Source: Basidiobolus meristosporus CBS 931.73 (taxonomy: Eukaryota; Basidiobolomycota; Basidiobolomycetes; Basidiobolales; Basidiobolaceae). Taken from it: a stretch of 64,000 nucleotides of DNA. The stretch is taken from contig MCFE01000323.1 of the NCBI GenBank assembly GCA_002104905.1, positions 1-64,000 of the forward strand, read 5' to 3'. The notes beneath the pieces are model-generated. The model made no database searches. It was not told where the DNA came from and was given only the letters and a program-made list of their open reading frames with translations. Shown here one piece after another: positions 22,975-34,625 of this stretch. Position 1 is the first letter of the stretch; every line of letters begins with the position of its first letter. The position numbers and the translations under genes are program-made.

Positions 22975-23235
22975 AAAAGATATGACAAAAATATTAGGTA
23001 TCAAGGATATGAAAATTCTCATACTTTTCCAAGTTCCCCCTGACATTGCACACATGCTCTTGAGCCTGCTAAGCATAGTCAATATGTGTATTGTTCTAAG
23101 ATCCCACAGAAGTATCAATATCTCTCTTATATTCAATAAGTCCATGACCAAAAGCCACATATCAATCTGTATTCATAACCAATCTAATACCTCTAAGGTT
23201 AGATCATTCCTAGTCATTTTGCATCTGATTTCATA
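22975..23235 (+). repeat. Decayed copia-type LTR relic
   Basis: The bases ATGAAAATTCTCA, then CACACATGCTCTTGAG and TATTCAATAAGTC match the copia LTRs at 50378-50598 and 54762-55109 in the same order. Identity is much lower than between those two, so it is an old solo LTR or fragment. Confidence 0.55.
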
Positions 23236-23879
23236 ACACTTGGTCATATGCAGGTCAGTTTGATCCCAATCAAGCACAATATAGAGCTCCCTAGCTCTAT
23301 TTAACATGCTCAAGTACCTATAGCTAATAGGTTTTGCTACCAGCATACTTGTTCTTTAGGATACACCTTGTGCTAGGATACAGTGATGGTCATATCACCT
23401 TTGGAGAAGCCTTTGCACCTGGTGTGTTGCAGTGATTCATATCCAGCAGAGAGGTAATACTTAAGGCCAATCAGCATTTGCAGAGTATAATTGAGCATGG
23501 TCATACCCATGTTACTGCATTAGAGTCCATACCAGAGACTCTTAAGATAAGCATGCGGAGGGAAAGCAACATTGATGTTTAGTTGTGATAGATTCTTTAC
23601 AAGTTCAATACTTTGTGGTGGATTTCTTTGCTGATGGCAGTAACTTCCATCACAGAAAAATGTCACATTAGTTTCCAAGGCTGTGATGGCAAATCACACT
23701 ATGGTCTTACACAACCATCAAGTATATGTTACAAAATCTGTAACAACACTGAAGTATTCACCCAACTTGCATACATATATCAGGGTTTAAAAATCTGAGA
23801 GAACCATGTATAAACTCCTTATCAGGGTTAACTTTGAGAGTCTCCATGTTCTGATTATCTGATCTCTGGGTAAAATATT

Positions 23880-25930
23880 GCAAGTTGTCCAGTGGAGATA
23901 ATCCCATCAAAAGGCTGCCACAACATCTAAATCCCAAGACTAAGAGGTATTGAAGCTGCCAGAACACCATGCCAAAAACTACTGGAAAAACATTTCACCT
24001 CAGATTTCACTAAAAGTTAGGCAAAACATCTCATCAGAGTGGTCCCTAAGTTTTTTTAATTTGTTTACTGCCATTTCTTTCACTTTCTTATCCCAGACAC
24101 TACAAATGATGAGGCTGTTATAATGTTAGCAGTTTGGAAATCTTGCCCCACTTGACAGTCCTATGATGGGATTGTGACAATGTCTTGCACATTTTACTGG
24201 CAGTTAAAGTTGCTCTCTTGATGATGTCTTGATGGTCTTTCCGTGGGGCTTGCATGAGACTCAGGTGGTTGTTATGTAGTTGCTACCTATTAAGCAGGCC
24301 AAACCAGCCAATACATATGGTTGCCTTTCATGGTAGAAAACTTGCAGTCTTTGGATTGCCTCAATATCAATCTCTGCCGGTATTATTGTGGCAGTACAGC
24401 AGCCTGCAGCTAGTCACATATTATGCTTCTGTACCAACTTACCAAGTGGTATCTGATTCTTATATCTCCCTTGTGCCATTGATACATTCCATTGTAGAAT
24501 TATGCCTCTTAATTTTGTCATTCCCTATTGACATAGGTACACTACCTATTTTGAATCAAAGGAACCTACAACCTCTTTCTTACTGACCACTACATATGTG
24601 CACACATGCTACAATTGACACACTTCTATGACTTCAACTTAATGGATTTTTAGTGTGGTACTTCCAAAGTTGCTGTATGCCTTGTATTGCTGGTTACTTA
24701 TTCATCTTGCAAACATATGCTTGCTTGCCACTGCTTTTGCAGTATATACCTTTTGAATAGGAATTGAAAAATACTGTGCACAGATGGGAGTATGGAGACA
24801 CCTATGCCTTGAGCATCAATCTGCTGAGCATTCAAGATGCATTAGTAATCAGTAAGGTAAGCCAATATTGAGCTGGATGGAACAAGTAGCTAATCCTTAT
24901 TAGTGCAACTTTACCAGAGTATTCCCGGTACCACCAGGATATTATGCAAATTCTCCACCATTCAATTTAAAACTCACACAAACATGAGCTGGAGCACACA
25001 TTTAAATAGGATTAGAGTGGAGCAAAGGTAAAGAATATATTGACCAAATAATGAGAAGTGCTTTGCAGATATTCAGGAGGTATTGATTGCAAGAGATGTT
25101 ATGCTGGACACCCCTTTGAGAAATGACTGCATTGATACTGTCAAAAGGCCTTCACAAATTCTAATCCTGTGACTAAGCCAAACTGATGCCATTAGGACAC
25201 CATGTAAAGATTGTAAAAAATATTTGTCCTCAGATTTCACAAGCAACATGGTCAAAACTTTTCAGCACAACTATACCGCTGTGAAAAATAATTGTGATGA
25301 TCCTGTCAAAAGGCAGCCACAGAATTTAAATCCCATGCCTTTGAGGTATTGATGCCATGCAGACACTGTGTAAAGAATGTTTCAGGAATTGCACCTCTGA
25401 CTTCACAAAATTTTTCAACAGAACAATTTATAAGTGGCTTTGGATTAGCTCTGTGGAAATTCTTTTACTTTATAATCTTGGACACACAACAGCCTCCTAT
25501 GAATGTGTACACTAATTGGATATTTCCCTTTTTCACACTCCTTACTTGATGACCCAGATAATGCTCTTACTATTTGCACCATAGTGTATTGCTACTGGCT
25601 TAGCATCCAACTCTTGCCCTATGAAATATTATTGAGATGATCCCATCAAAAGGCGGTCACAAAGTTAATGTCCCATGACTAAGAGGTACTGATTGTGTCA
25701 GGACACCATCCAGAGACCATTGAAAAATAATCACACCCCAGATTTCACAAAGAACTTTCTCAAAATTTTTCATCACAACAATGTATAAGTGGCTTTTGAT
25801 TGGTTCCCTGCCAATTTGCCCACTTTATGATCCTGGACACTCTATTGCCTCCTACATTTGTGTGAATTGATTGGCTATTGCCTCTTTTTCACACTCCTTA
25901 CTTCCTGACTCAAGCATTTCTCTTACTTTT
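23880..25930. repeat. Degenerate repeats of a 200-350 bp unit within CACTA-derived DNA
   Basis: A unit containing TGTCAAAAGGC, then AATCCCATGACT, AGGTATTGAT and a CAGATTTCAC stretch occurs at about 23890, 25120, 25300 and 25635, and again at 56080 and 56240. Copies are diverged and of unequal length. They lie next to tnp2-derived fragments and may be subterminal repeats of the CACTA element. No coding capacity is visible. Confidence 0.55.
24250..24860 (-). pseudogene. CACTA tnp2 3' fragment
   Basis: In reverse complement this stretch parallels 48250-48560 and the minus-strand fragment at 62620-62900, including the blocks corresponding to CTACCATACCAATTTACCAA and ACATTCCATTGTAGAAT. Many stops and indels are present. 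Bases 24776-24860 match the segment at 55718-55800 in the same orientation. Confidence 0.5.
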
Positions 25931-26480
25931 CATGCGCACAAATGATTTATTTCCATTGAAACTTCAGTTGTACCTCAATTGCCAATTGTATTAACCTATA
26001 TAAGTCTCTATACCCTACACCAACATTAAGCCCAACCCCACACTCAACAAGTAACTCCATTAAAATCCATCACTCAATATGTATTTCTGCTGTAATACTT
26101 TGGTTCCACAACTTTGGTGGGAACCCAACAGCTTTATGCCACTGTTCATTCACTGGTTCCCACACTTCCTGGTCTTCAGCTGGCACTGCAAGGTCTAGCT
26201 CCTCATCTGCCAGTCTTTGCAATAAATCCTTGCAATATTCCAGGGCATTTTCTTGAGCACTGCTCTTGAAGAAGTGCTACAACCTCTTGGTGTGCCTATT
26301 AATGTTGCAAAACTCCACTGAAGGCATTGTGGTAGTCTTTTGAGCTCTTGATGTTGTAGCCTTGTCTGTCAGTGGGATCTCCACTCTGTCAACAATGGAG
26401 GCTGTGGAGGCTGTGGTAGACAAATTGCCTTTTTCAGCAAACTCATCAACCTTGCAGGAGTGTAGCTCAACTGGCTGCAC

Positions 26481-27551
26481 TGTGGTGGTGTATAGGTCCA
26501 AGGGAGAGATACGTCCAACACTTCTCAAGTGTTTTGTGTGTGGAGTGTTCACTGGGTGCAATAACCTCTGGCAAAAGCTTGCTAGGAATACTTGGGTTCT
26601 GTCTCTAATCTAATGTGTAGGGGAATAAAGCCACAAGCTTGTCAAGGGAAAACTATTGAGCTAAAATCCCCAACTTAGTTGGCATCTTAACAAAAGTATG
26701 TGCTGGGCTCAGCGTCCTTTGAGATGACAATGTACTAAAGCTTCCAAAGTCAAAACAACTGTAAACTCCACCAGCAGGGACTTGATAAGAATGCAGCTGT
26801 GATCAATAGTTACAAAGACAGAAAAGTATCTTTGCCTGTACAAGAACAAACTTGGGAAAGAATCAAATATAATAAAAGATACCTACTCTGAGTATTCCTC
26901 ACAATTAGTGCCTCCAAGGTCAGTTGGCTGTCAGCACGGTTTCCTGGGAGTGTCCTGTGGTCTAGGATTGGAAGTTCAGGTAGCAGCAGGTAGCAGTGAT
27001 CACACTAATCAACAAGTTGGTATATTGATAAAAGGGATGATGATTTATTGTAGAGGGATAGCCTCCCTTATATACTTTTCTCACTGGCTAAGTGATTACT
27101 AATCATCGTGTTCCAGAAGGTTCCAGACATCAATAGAAATCTTAATGACATCAGAATGACCTAGGAATGTTCTAAGTAGGTGCTGGAAGGTTCTAAGAGG
27201 CACAGCACATCCAACCAATCAGGAATCAGTATTCTGAAACCTGTGTAACATGGGGATACCATATATGGTATGGAAATGCTAGGGATGGTGACACAGGTTG
27301 ATCATGTGTCACGGGTACTGGTGCAAGTAGTTGCCTAATATAGAAGCACTTATAGCTAGTAAACTTACATAAAGTGAGGGGTAACTTATACAATAAGGTA
27401 AGCAGGTGTGATAGTCAACCGGCTTATGGGATAGTTCTGATTGGGTAAGACAAATGGGATAAAACTAAAATACATGTAGTAGAGATATAGGGAAGTAGAA
27501 AATGAGGGAATGAGCACATCTGTCAGTGGGTGTCACTGTCACCCCACTACA
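26481..27551 (-). mobile_element. Solo LTR of the Ty3/gypsy family (copy A)
   Basis: 1071 bp, starting TGTGGTGGTG and ending CCCCACTACA, flanked by the 4 bp duplication GCAC (26477-26480 and 27552-27555). The uninterrupted site exists in inverted form near 58230 (GGAAGTGCAGCC), with a single GCAC/GTGC. It lies in the CACTA accessory gene. Orientation is given as that of the full-length element. Confidence 0.92.
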
Positions 27552-28223
27552 GCACCTCCAACTCTTGTGAAAGTAGCTGTTTTCTTACTGGTAATTCTTC
27601 TTGGCTATGATGAGATTTAGTCTGTTCCTGGCTTGCAGCGTTAATTGGTGAGAACTGCAGTTTTTTTTGCATGCCTCCCTGTCTCAGGCTTGGGTAGACA
27701 TTTTTCTCTTTACCTTTTCCGTTCTCACCGCCAGGTCTTTCACTGCTACTTTGTCTGAGTGCTTCTTGTAATGAGCTACGTTTTCTCCCGGATAAATTCT
27801 GCTCTGACGCATCTGTTTTGGCCTGCTTGTCCCTTGCTGGCACTCTTCTGGCAACCTGAAGTTTCTTTTCAGCTTGTTTTGAGCTCTCAACCGTAGTTGT
27901 GACAGGCTCCTGTAAAAGCGGCTGGTTTTTATCACTGCCAGGTCCTTTAATTGGCACTCTTCCAGCTGCCTGATGTCTCTTTGACCCTTGTCTGGAGCTT
28001 TTGGCCCTACTTGTAACAGGCTCTTGAAGAAATTGCTGGTTTTTAGCCATGGCACCCTTGTTCTTCTGCCTTTGATAGTTTCTGCTATTCTTAAGATACT
28101 TTCTCAGCATATCAATGCAGGCCCAAAATCTGTTTGCCCGTTTAAATCCAGGATAATGCTCATGGAACAAGTCAAGTGCATTCTGATTGGCCTTGAGTTC
28201 CTGATGGTCCCACGGTATGCCGG

Positions 28224-29744
28224 TGTGGTTGTGTAGAAGTACTCCTGGGAGAAGCTACACAACTCAAGGTGTGTGAGTTGTCTGATGGGTGCAATAACCT
28301 CTGGGTCCAAACTACAGGTGTCCTTGTCATTATGTCTCTATGGTAAAAGCTGCTGCTTCTCTAGCTCCTAGGTGCTCCAAGTGTCTCCAAAGGCCTCTGT
28401 GTGTCTTGTGCACTACCCTGAAAAGCTCCTTGATGGCAGGTCTGAGATGTACTGTTGAAGGCAGGTGCAGTATTCATCTGCTAATCAATAAGGGAGAAGT
28501 GTTACTGATAGAAAGGATGATTTATTGATGAGGGATTAGACTTGTTCTGTTGGATAGTGCCACATAGGGCCAGCCTGTTTATGGTGCCTGATTGATCTGG
28601 CACTCTACGGCACTATCTGGCACTATAATTTCTACCATGATGCCAGTGGTATGATACAGTTACTGGTAATTTTACTCAATCTTACTTATGTTGCTCAGAA
28701 TAGTGCTTTCCTTGCTTTATTTACTATTCATAATGCTCCAGACACATTTCTCTCAGTGGATGTCTTCTTGTATGAACATACTGCGCATTAATAAGTATCT
28801 AAACTATTTTACCTATTCTGCTGTATTCTCCTATATATGACTTTCCTCTGTATTTACCTACCAATATGCTGAATCTCTTCAGATACCCAAATGTATACTC
28901 TACCCTCACTCTGAAATGACTAAATATCTCATTGTAGAGCTTCTGCTTCCTGCCAAGCACACCATTCCTTGGCTTCCTATAAGCTGTAATACATCCTAAT
29001 CTCTGACAATCCTCTCCTATATAGGCTAAGTCTGCCATACATTTCTCCCCTCTACTGAATTCAGGATGATTCTTGATCATCTGTGCCAACCTCATTGTGT
29101 CAGATTGTGCCATAGTGTGCAAGATTGTCCTGCATAGTGCAAAATTGCTCAAGAACAATCCTGCCTTCTGGTAGCTATAATATTGCGCCCAATTGTTTTT
29201 TACAACCGCGGATTGCACCGCGTGCCCTGGCATGGTATGATGGAACAAGTCTATTGCTTTCCCTTAAATACTTTTCCTGATTGCCAAGTGATTACTAATG
29301 ACAAGGTTCTAGAAGATTCTGGGTATCAGTGGAATTCTTGATGACATCACTATGAGCTAAAAATATGCCAAGAATGTCCTGGAAGGTTCTAAAAGGAAGA
29401 GCACATTGAACTAATTAGGAATCAGTAGTCTGAAACATGTGCAATATAGAAATACCATATATGGTATTGCAATGGTAAAGATGGTAACACAGACCTAGGT
29501 CATGTGTCACAGGTACTGACATGTGTACTTGCCTTATGTAGATACATATACTGATCACAAAGCTGAATAACATCTAGGATAACTAATACTAATAACTAAT
29601 CAGGGTAAACATCATATGGGGATAATACTGATAATATGGGCAAAAGAAGAATGGAATAATACTGATAAGATAAAATATGGATAAGTATATCATAATCACT
29701 ATATGAATAAAATTGTCTGTGGGAGGTATGTTTACCCTACCACA
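28224..29744 (-). mobile_element. Older solo LTR of a related gypsy family, itself interrupted
   Basis: It starts TGTGGTTGTG and ends CCCTACCACA, flanked by CCGG on both sides (28220-28223 and 29745-29748). Without the 715 bp Harbinger insertion it is about 800 bp. It shares patches with the 1071 bp LTRs (for example GGGTGCAATAACCTCTGG and ACCATATATGGTAT), but the second half is diverged and shortened. It sits in the accessory gene. Confidence 0.82.
28538..29252 (-). mobile_element. Internally deleted PIF/Harbinger element (715 bp)
   Basis: The ends are AGACTTGTTCTGTTG and TGATGGAACAAGTCT, flanked by the 3 bp duplication ATT (28535-28537 and 29253-29255). Inside, a minus-strand frame of 149 residues (28799-29248) holds only the C-terminal part of the transposase (HPEFSRGEKCMADLAYIGED ... 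VRVEYTFGYLKRF), preceded by sequence from the opposite end of the element. The middle has been lost. Confidence 0.9.
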
Positions 29745-29831
29745 CCGGCCTTAAGGTGATGGCATGCTAGACTTCTGACAGCCTCTTGTATATTAGCCCA
29801 CTCTTCATTATTGAACTCAAAGGCTTTACGG

Positions 29832-30902
29832 TGTGGTGGTGTATAAGTCCAAGGGAGAGATACGTCCAACACTTCTCAAGTGTTTTGTGTGTGGGGTGTT
29901 CACTGGGTGCAATAACCTCTGGCAAAAGCTTGCTAGGAATACTTGGGTTCTGTCTCTAATCTAATGTGAAGGGGAATAACGCCACAAGCTTGTCAAGGGA
30001 AAACTATTGAGCTACAATCCCCAACTTAGTTGGCATCTTAACAAAAGTATGTGCTGGGCTCAGCATCCTTTGAGATGACAATGTACTAAAGCTTCCAAAG
30101 TCAAAATAACTGTAAACTCCACCAGCAGGGACTTGATAAGAATGCAGCTGTGATCAATAGTTACAAAGACAGAAAAGTATCTTTGCCTGTACAAGAACAA
30201 ACTTGGGAAAGAATCAAATATAATAAAAGATACCTACTCTGAGTATTCCTCACAATTAGTGCCTCCAAGGTCAGTTGGCTGTCAGCACAGTTTCCTGGGA
30301 GTGTCCTGTGGTCTGGGGTTGGAAGTTCAGGTAGCAGCAGGCAGCAGTGATCACACTAATCAACAAGTTGGTATATTGATAAAAGGGATGATGATTTATT
30401 GTAGAGGGATAGCCTCCCTTATATACTTTTCTCACTGGCTAAGTGATTACTAATCATGGTGTTCCAGAAGGTTCCAAAGATCAATAGAAATCTTAATGAC
30501 ATCAGAATGACCTAAGAATGTTCTAAGTAGGTGCCGGAAGGTTCTAAGAGGCACAGCACATCCAACCAATCAGGAATCAGTATTCTGAAACCTGTGTAAC
30601 ATGGGGATACCATATATGGTATGGAAATGGTAGGGATGGTGACACGGGTTGATCATGTGTCATGGGTACTGGCGTGGGTACTTGCCTAATATAGAAGCAC
30701 TTGTAGCTAGTAATCTTACATAAAGTGAGGGGTAACTTATGCAATAAGGTAAGCCGGTGTGATAGTCAACCGGCTTATGGGATAGTACTGATTGGGTAAG
30801 ACAAATGGGATAAAACTAAAATGAGTGTAGTAGGGATATAGGGAAGTAGAAAATGAGGGAATGAGCACATCTGTCAGTGGGTGTCACTGTCACCCCACTA
30901 TA
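29832..30902 (-). mobile_element. Solo LTR of the Ty3/gypsy family (copy B)
   Basis: 1071 bp, same family as copies A, C and D. It starts TGTGGTGGTG and ends CCCCACTATA (last CA mutated). The flanks ACGG (29828-29831) and ACAG (30903-30906) form a 4 bp duplication with one mismatch. It lies in the accessory gene, between its first and second coding segments. Confidence 0.88.
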
Positions 30903-33424
30903 ACAGATCTCAATGTCTTTTGATTTTAGGCTCTGGTATAAACACCACATTGTCTCCCTCCTACACTGTGATAGGTTTTTCTGTGGGCTTAATCTTTGGG
31001 CACTGTTGTTGTTCTTCAAAGACTGTATGGTGTTCCTCTGCTATTACATTGGGAAACGGCTCAGTTCTTGGCTGTGACATTGAGCAACTAGAGTTCCTTC
31101 TTTGCAGCAAAGATACTGCTTTCTCTACCTGGGATATTGATTGCTCTACATGTATTATCTGCTCATCCTGCTTCTGGACTACTTCTTGATTTCTCTGGGC
31201 CATTGCATCTATCCTATCAGCCACTGCACCTAATTGCTTCATTAATGCTTTGGTATGAGCTGACAACATACTTGCTAATATGGGTGGTGGTGATGTTATC
31301 ATGGCCACCTGCTGATCTTCAAGTGAGGGTACTGCATTTGCTACATTCTCATCTGCCTGAGCATAACAGTCAGCTTGTGGCTTCACAGAGGTTCTGAATT
31401 GCCTACTTGACTGAGAGCCTGAGGAGTCTGCATTATTACCTTCAATGGGCACACTGTCCACAGGGCCTTTTTTGGATGTAGCCCCACTTGTTGCACTGAA
31501 TGTCAAAGCAAGCTGTTGTCCAACCATTCTTCAGTTGCTGTCAGTGGTAGGGTTTGGTTGAGAGCCAGACAACTTTGCTTTATTTTTTCGCGGTATATAT
31601 ATGGAAGTCTGTCAAACCAAAGGGGAAATAGTGTTACATATACATGCGTATGTGGTGCCACAACTTTATTTATAATGCTTACTATGGCAGGTCATCATTG
31701 AATCTTACATTCATGTTGGTGCAATGTCTCAAATACAAGACTGTCTTAAGTTCACATGAGTATTGACCAAATGTGATATAATAGCATTACATTGTTGAAA
31801 GTCAAGCTGTTTGCCCCATGGACAAGACAACTTTGACTCAATGCTGTAAGAGAAGAGAAAAAAGACCATGTGGCTATTGTGGCAAGCCTCTCAGCCATGA
31901 AGCATGCAGACAGTATAGAAAGTATTACAGGGTTCATGGCCAGTGTTTTGCCACCCAAGTCATATTTGACCATTCATTGGTCACTATTGTACCAACATTA
32001 TCTTGCCGGCCAGTTAATACTTCTATATTGGCACCTGGCTCACTTTGTCACCTTGCACAAACTGAGTCAGGTGAGTTTGTGACACCTTCAGGCTCACCTC
32101 AGCCTTCTGAATATGGCACGCAGAGTGATAGCTCTGACAAAGAAGGTTCACTGATGGATTTTGATCCAATCTCCCCCAACAACAGTACCACATATGAGCC
32201 TGGTCAAATCCCTATATTCAATGAGACAACACCTGCTGAAACAAATGCCAAGGATACTTTATGGAGCCAAGTGAGCCCAGCAATTGATCTACTGGTGAAT
32301 GATGTAATGTTGTGGCAAGAGAAGTGGTGCATTTCCACTAATATCAGTAATGGGGGCTTTGGGGATTTATTACTACTTCTTGCCAAAATCATATGGGGAT
32401 GCAACTTACCATGTACATGGTACTAGTGGACAACTGTCATGTGGCTGGCAACATATGATTCAGAGGCTGTGCTGATTCCAGCATGTGTTAACAGTTGCAT
32501 GACATTCACATCTACAAATGCTACCATTGCAATGTGTCCAAATTGTCAGGAATCCACCACCATTGAGGGAAAACATTGCTCACACTCCGGATATATTCCG
32601 GTCATACCCCATCTGAGGAGGCTGATGCAGTCTGACAAATATTGCAAAGCTATAGAGTACCACACTCAGTATCAATCAAGCGTAAACATATCTGATATAT
32701 TTGATGGCAAACATTACAAACAGCTAAGAAGCAAGGGCTACTTTGAAGGTATGTATGACCATGCCTTTGCTTTAGCACTTGATGGATTCTCATTAAACAA
32801 GTACTCTACCAGCAAATCCTGCTGGCCACTGATTCTTGTCAGTCTGAATCTGCCGTCCATCTTATGGTATCAGTGCAATAATCTAATGGTAGTCTCACTG
32901 GTATCTGGGCATAAATCACTGTCTAACCTGGATAGCTACCTGTATCCATTGCTGGATAAATCTTGTATGCTTTCCAGCAGGATAACAGTAAATAGACTTG
33001 ATCCGTTGGATAGAGCCACATAGTGCCAACCTGTTTATGGTGCCGGATCATTCTGGCACTATCTGGTACTATAATTTCTACCATTATGCCAGTGGTAGGC
33101 TATAGTTACTGGTAATTTACTTAATTTTACTTATGTTGCTCAGAGTAGTGCTTTCCTTGCTTTATTTACTCTTCATAATGCTCCAGACACATTTCTCTCA
33201 GTGAATGTCTTCTTGCGTGAACATACTGTGCATTAATAAGTAGACTTGTTCCATTGGATAGTGCCACATAGTGCCAGCCGGTTTATAGTGCCGGATTGAT
33301 CTGACACTCTACGGCACTATCTGGCACTATAATTTCTACCATGATGCCAGTGGTATGATACAGTTACTGGTAATTTTACTCAATCTTACTTATGTTGCTC
33401 AGAATAGTGCTTTCCTTGCTTTAT

Positions 33425-34309
33425 TTACTCTTCATAATGCTCCAGACACATTTCTCTCAGTGGATTTCTTCTTGTCTGAACATACTGTGCATTGATAAGT
33501 ATCTTAACTATTTTACCTATTCTGCTGTTTTCTCCTATATATGACTTTCCTCTGTATTTACCTGCCAATATGCTGAATCTCTTCAGATATCCAAATGTGT
33601 GCTCTACCCTTACTCTGAAATGATTAAATATCTCATTGTAGAGCTTCTGCTTCCTGCCAAGCACACCATTCCTTGGCTTCCTATAAGCTGTAATACATCC
33701 TAATCTCTGACAATCCTCTCCTATATAGGCCAAGTCTGCCATACATTTCTCCCCTCTACTGAATTCAGGATGATTCTCTACCCAGAGTGCTTTGTCATGC
33801 CTACTTCCAGCAAATGGCCCACTAAACCAGATGATGTTACCCTCAATGTCAGACAGTGCTTGAAACTTCACACAGTGTGCCTTGTACTTGCCAGAATAAA
33901 AGTGCCTCTGCCCTCTAGAAGGTCTGTTAATCCTCACTGGGAAGGTATCCAAAATACTCCTGATATGGAACCTGTTGCTGAACACTCTGGGATATGGAAG
34001 TCTATTGGAGCTTCTGAACCTAGTATTCCAAGCTTGCTCTAAGTCATTCATACCCTCTGCAAGGTGGTTCTCCATTGCTGTCAGCTGGGAATGAAAGCTT
34101 CTAGGACTTTTGTTGCCATGGATGGTGGGATGAAACCTTGTAGGGCAATAGTTCTTGTAATAGCAGAGAAGCTTAACAAGGGATCTCCTTGAGTAGATTG
34201 GGGTTGATGGTCCACAGTACTTGGAATAGATCTCCTCCAGTGTGTCAAAAGGAAATCCAGTGGTAATGATGGGATTGATGAGAAAAGACCATTCAGATGA
34301 GTAAGTCAT
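33425..34309 (-). CDS. PIF/Harbinger DDE transposase (nested copy, intact)
   Basis: 294 residues with no stop. The DDE_Tnp_4-type core is clear: first Asp in ALSDIEGNII, followed by WFSGPFAGSRHDKALW; second Asp in CMADLAYIGED; Glu in RVRVEHTFGYLKRF. The N-terminus (YSSEWSFLINPIITTGFPFD) carries a helical region with YYKNYCPTRFHPT. The protein would cut the element ends and join them at a 3 bp target. In this superfamily a second, DNA-binding protein is normally needed; here that gene (34626-35899) is damaged. The gene ends about 180 bp from the left end of the element. Confidence 0.9.
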   Translation of the reverse strand: MTYSSEWSFLINPIITTGFPFDTLEEIYSKYCGPSTPIYSRRSLVKLLCYYKNYCPTRFHPTIHGNKSPRSFHSQLTAMENHLAEGMNDLEQAWNTRFRSSNRLPYPRVFSNRFHIRSILDTFPVRINRPSRGQRHFYSGKYKAHCVKFQALSDIEGNIIWFSGPFAGSRHDKALWVENHPEFSRGEKCMADLAYIGEDCQRLGCITAYRKPRNGVLGRKQKLYNEIFNHFRVRVEHTFGYLKRFSILAGKYRGKSYIGENSRIGKIVKILINAQYVQTRRNPLREMCLEHYEE

Positions 34310-34625
34310 ATTAAAATTGATGGATGATTGTATGGAGGCGGTTTGAATCGATTTGGCACGATCTGAGTTATTTATCTGATTTTTAACACATTATGGTTAA
34401 ATCTCCATCAATTGCCATGTATCCCATCATTATGTCGCAAAAATCATCCGCAAACAATGCCTTGGTACTTTTGTTGATGCTTTAATCATAGGTCTATAAT
34501 CAAATAGGAAATCTGCAATTGATGTGATCTGATCCGTGTCAACGCGATACAAAATGCATCATGCATAATATATGGAAAATTCAACAATCACTTTAGTTTT
34601 CATATATATTTCATAAAAGACCAGG

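Larger units (their letters stand above)
26070..31527 (-). pseudogene. CACTA accessory gene, broken by three LTR insertions
   Basis: Coding segments at 31527-30961, 29831-29745, 28223-27552 and 26480-26070 follow one another on the minus strand once the inserted LTRs are set aside. The frame is continuous across the 28224-29744 insertion (the ...CHHLKAG / IPWDHQELK... junction uses one copy of CCGG). The first segment (188 residues) has a coiled-coil-like KALMKQLGAVADRIDAMAQR stretch. The third begins LFHEHYPGFKRANRFW and then carries two repeats of about 37 residues (KNQ-x-LQEPVT ... RVP), followed by Lys/Ser-rich sequence. Fragments at 48811-49560, 57790-58580 and 61260-61860 are paralogs. 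It is divergent from the tnp2 gene with about 290 bp between them. Function unknown; it may be the second protein of this CACTA family. Confidence 0.6.

Noticed and set aside
26908-27102. 64-residue frame repeated in several LTR copies (also at 30259, and longer versions at 41070 and 47174)
   Set aside because: It is conserved only because the LTRs are copies of one another. Start and length vary among copies and no domain is visible.
27541-27551. CACTACA motifs as possible CACTA element ends
   Set aside because: They are the conserved ends of the gypsy LTRs, fixed by flanking 4 bp duplications, so they do not mark CACTA termini. I found no true CACTA terminal repeats.
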